Shown: positions 5,093 through 5,629 of the stretch, piece after piece
Numbering within the stretch: position 1 is the first letter of the stretch
Layout: every line of letters starts with the position of its first letter
From: an uncultured Gemmatimonadota bacterium
GTDB taxonomy: Bacteria > Gemmatimonadota > Gemmatimonadetes > Gemmatimonadales > Gemmatimonadaceae
DNA length: 5,629 bases
Direction of reading: 5' to 3'
Assembly: GCA_946479015.1 (NCBI GenBank)
Contig: CAMLEQ010000269.1
Coordinates: forward strand, 1-5,629
Made by a program: the position numbers and the translations under genes
Notes under the pieces: generated by a model
What the model was told of the DNA's origin: nothing
What the model saw: the letters and a program-made list of their open reading frames with translations, nothing else
Databases searched by the model: none

Positions 5093-5629
5093 TCACCACG
5101 CAATCCCGTAGTCCTCCCCGTGATTGCTCGACCCGCCCCACATGCTGTGGTGCGCGCGGTCGAAGTAGATGGCGTTGATCGGGCCGGAGGTGCGCTCCTC
5201 GAATTCGAGCGTGTAGCCCATCCGGCGCAGCGCCTCGCGGATCGGCTCCGGCGTGGAGGTGGCCACGAGCATCCGCCCCGGGCGCGCCTCGTGCGCGCCG
5301 AACGAGGAGCGCATCTGGTAGCTGTTGATGTTCGGCGCCTCGGTGGCCTGCTGCACGGTCATCCCGAACTCCACCACGTTCAGGAAGAATTGCAGGAGGT
5401 TCTGGTCCTGCGTGTCGCCCCCCTGCACGGCGAACGCGAGGAACGGCTCGCCGTCCTTCAGCGCGAGCGTTGGGGTGAGCGTCACGCGCGGACGCTTCCC
5501 CGGCGCGATCACGTTGAACGGCCCGTCCTTCGCCTCGGTGACGAAGCTCTGCGCGCGCTGGCTGAGCCCGATCCCGGTGTGTCCCGCGATCACCGCCGGC
5601 ACCCACCCGCCGCTCGGCGTCACCGACAC
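5093..5629 (-). CDS. ggt: Gamma-glutamyltransferase family protein, C-terminal part (runs off right edge)
   Basis: The visible 178 residues belong to the small (catalytic) subunit of the gamma-glutamyltranspeptidase family. These are N-terminal nucleophile hydrolases that transfer or hydrolyse gamma-glutamyl groups, usually from glutathione, in the periplasm or outside the cell. The evidence is VTPSGGW near the edge, APGKRPRVTLTPTLALKDGE, LAFAVQGGDTQDQNLLQFFL, the following EFGMTVQQATEAPNINSY, and the C-terminal NHGEDYGIAW. The autocatalytic Thr and the whole large subunit lie upstream of the window, so activity cannot be judged. The first visible codon at the edge is GTG, but it is internal (VSVTPSGGW), not a start. 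The QGGDTQDQ segment replaces the PGGS seen in E. coli Ggt. This is typical of the bacterial subgroup often annotated YwrD-like, whose substrate is less certain. It is separated from the next gene by element B. Confidence 0.9.
   Translation of the reverse strand: MSVTPSGGWVPAVIAGHTGIGLSQRAQSFVTEAKDGPFNVIAPGKRPRVTLTPTLALKDGEPFLAFAVQGGDTQDQNLLQFFLNVVEFGMTVQQATEAPNINSYQMRSSFGAHEARPGRMLVATSTPEPIREALRRMGYTLEFEERTSGPINAIYFDRAHHSMWGGSSNHGEDYGIAW

Noticed and set aside
5600..5629. Start of the gamma-glutamyltransferase gene at the window edge
   Set aside because: The edge GTG codes for Val inside the conserved VSVTPSGGW of the small subunit. The family needs several hundred more residues upstream, including the catalytic Thr.

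Overview
This is a very GC-rich window in which every recognisable gene lies on the minus strand. Gene content, gene order and base composition suggest a Gemmatimonadota-like bacterium, but no 16S or other marker is present, so that placement is an inference. Other high-GC Gram-negatives remain possible.

Layout, in the direction of transcription (high to low coordinates). (1) 5629-5093 is the C-terminal part of a gamma-glutamyltransferase-family enzyme whose start and catalytic Thr lie outside the window. (2) 5079-4882 is a long imperfect palindrome, element B. (3) 4778-4527 is a small Cys/His-rich protein. Its C-terminal half looks like SmtA-type prokaryotic metallothionein and its N-terminal half like a small treble-clef (YHS/TRASH-like) zinc site. 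(4) 4512-4312 is a second copy of the palindrome, element A, inverted relative to B. (5) 4200-1 is a compact Bat/MoxR-type operon: MoxR AAA+ ATPase, DUF58 protein, a membrane protein with an outer Ig-like part and an inner BatD/DUF4381-like helical part, a BatA-like VWA protein, and the N-terminal part of a second, BatB-like VWA protein that runs off the left edge.

The operon genes are tightly coupled. There are GTGA overlaps at moxR/DUF58 and batA/batB, a 2-bp gap between DUF58 and the BatD-like gene, and a 14-bp overlap between the BatD-like gene and batA. From family knowledge, MoxR ATPases act as chaperone-like AAA+ machines on VWA-domain partners at the membrane. Here the DUF58 protein and both VWA proteins are the likely partners, and the BatD-like protein a membrane-spanning link between periplasm and cytoplasm. 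The exact substrate is unknown for most such operons.

The least ordinary part is 4312-5079. Two related palindromic elements (cores of 180 and 177 bp, each with arms of 72-75 bp around a 33-bp centre) bracket the small metal-binding gene in opposite orientations. Each begins about 28 bp after a stop codon. Three of their four ends carry GTAG a few bases outside a short terminal palindrome, as in REP/REPIN sequences mobilised by RAYT (Y1) transposases. No transposase is present in the window.
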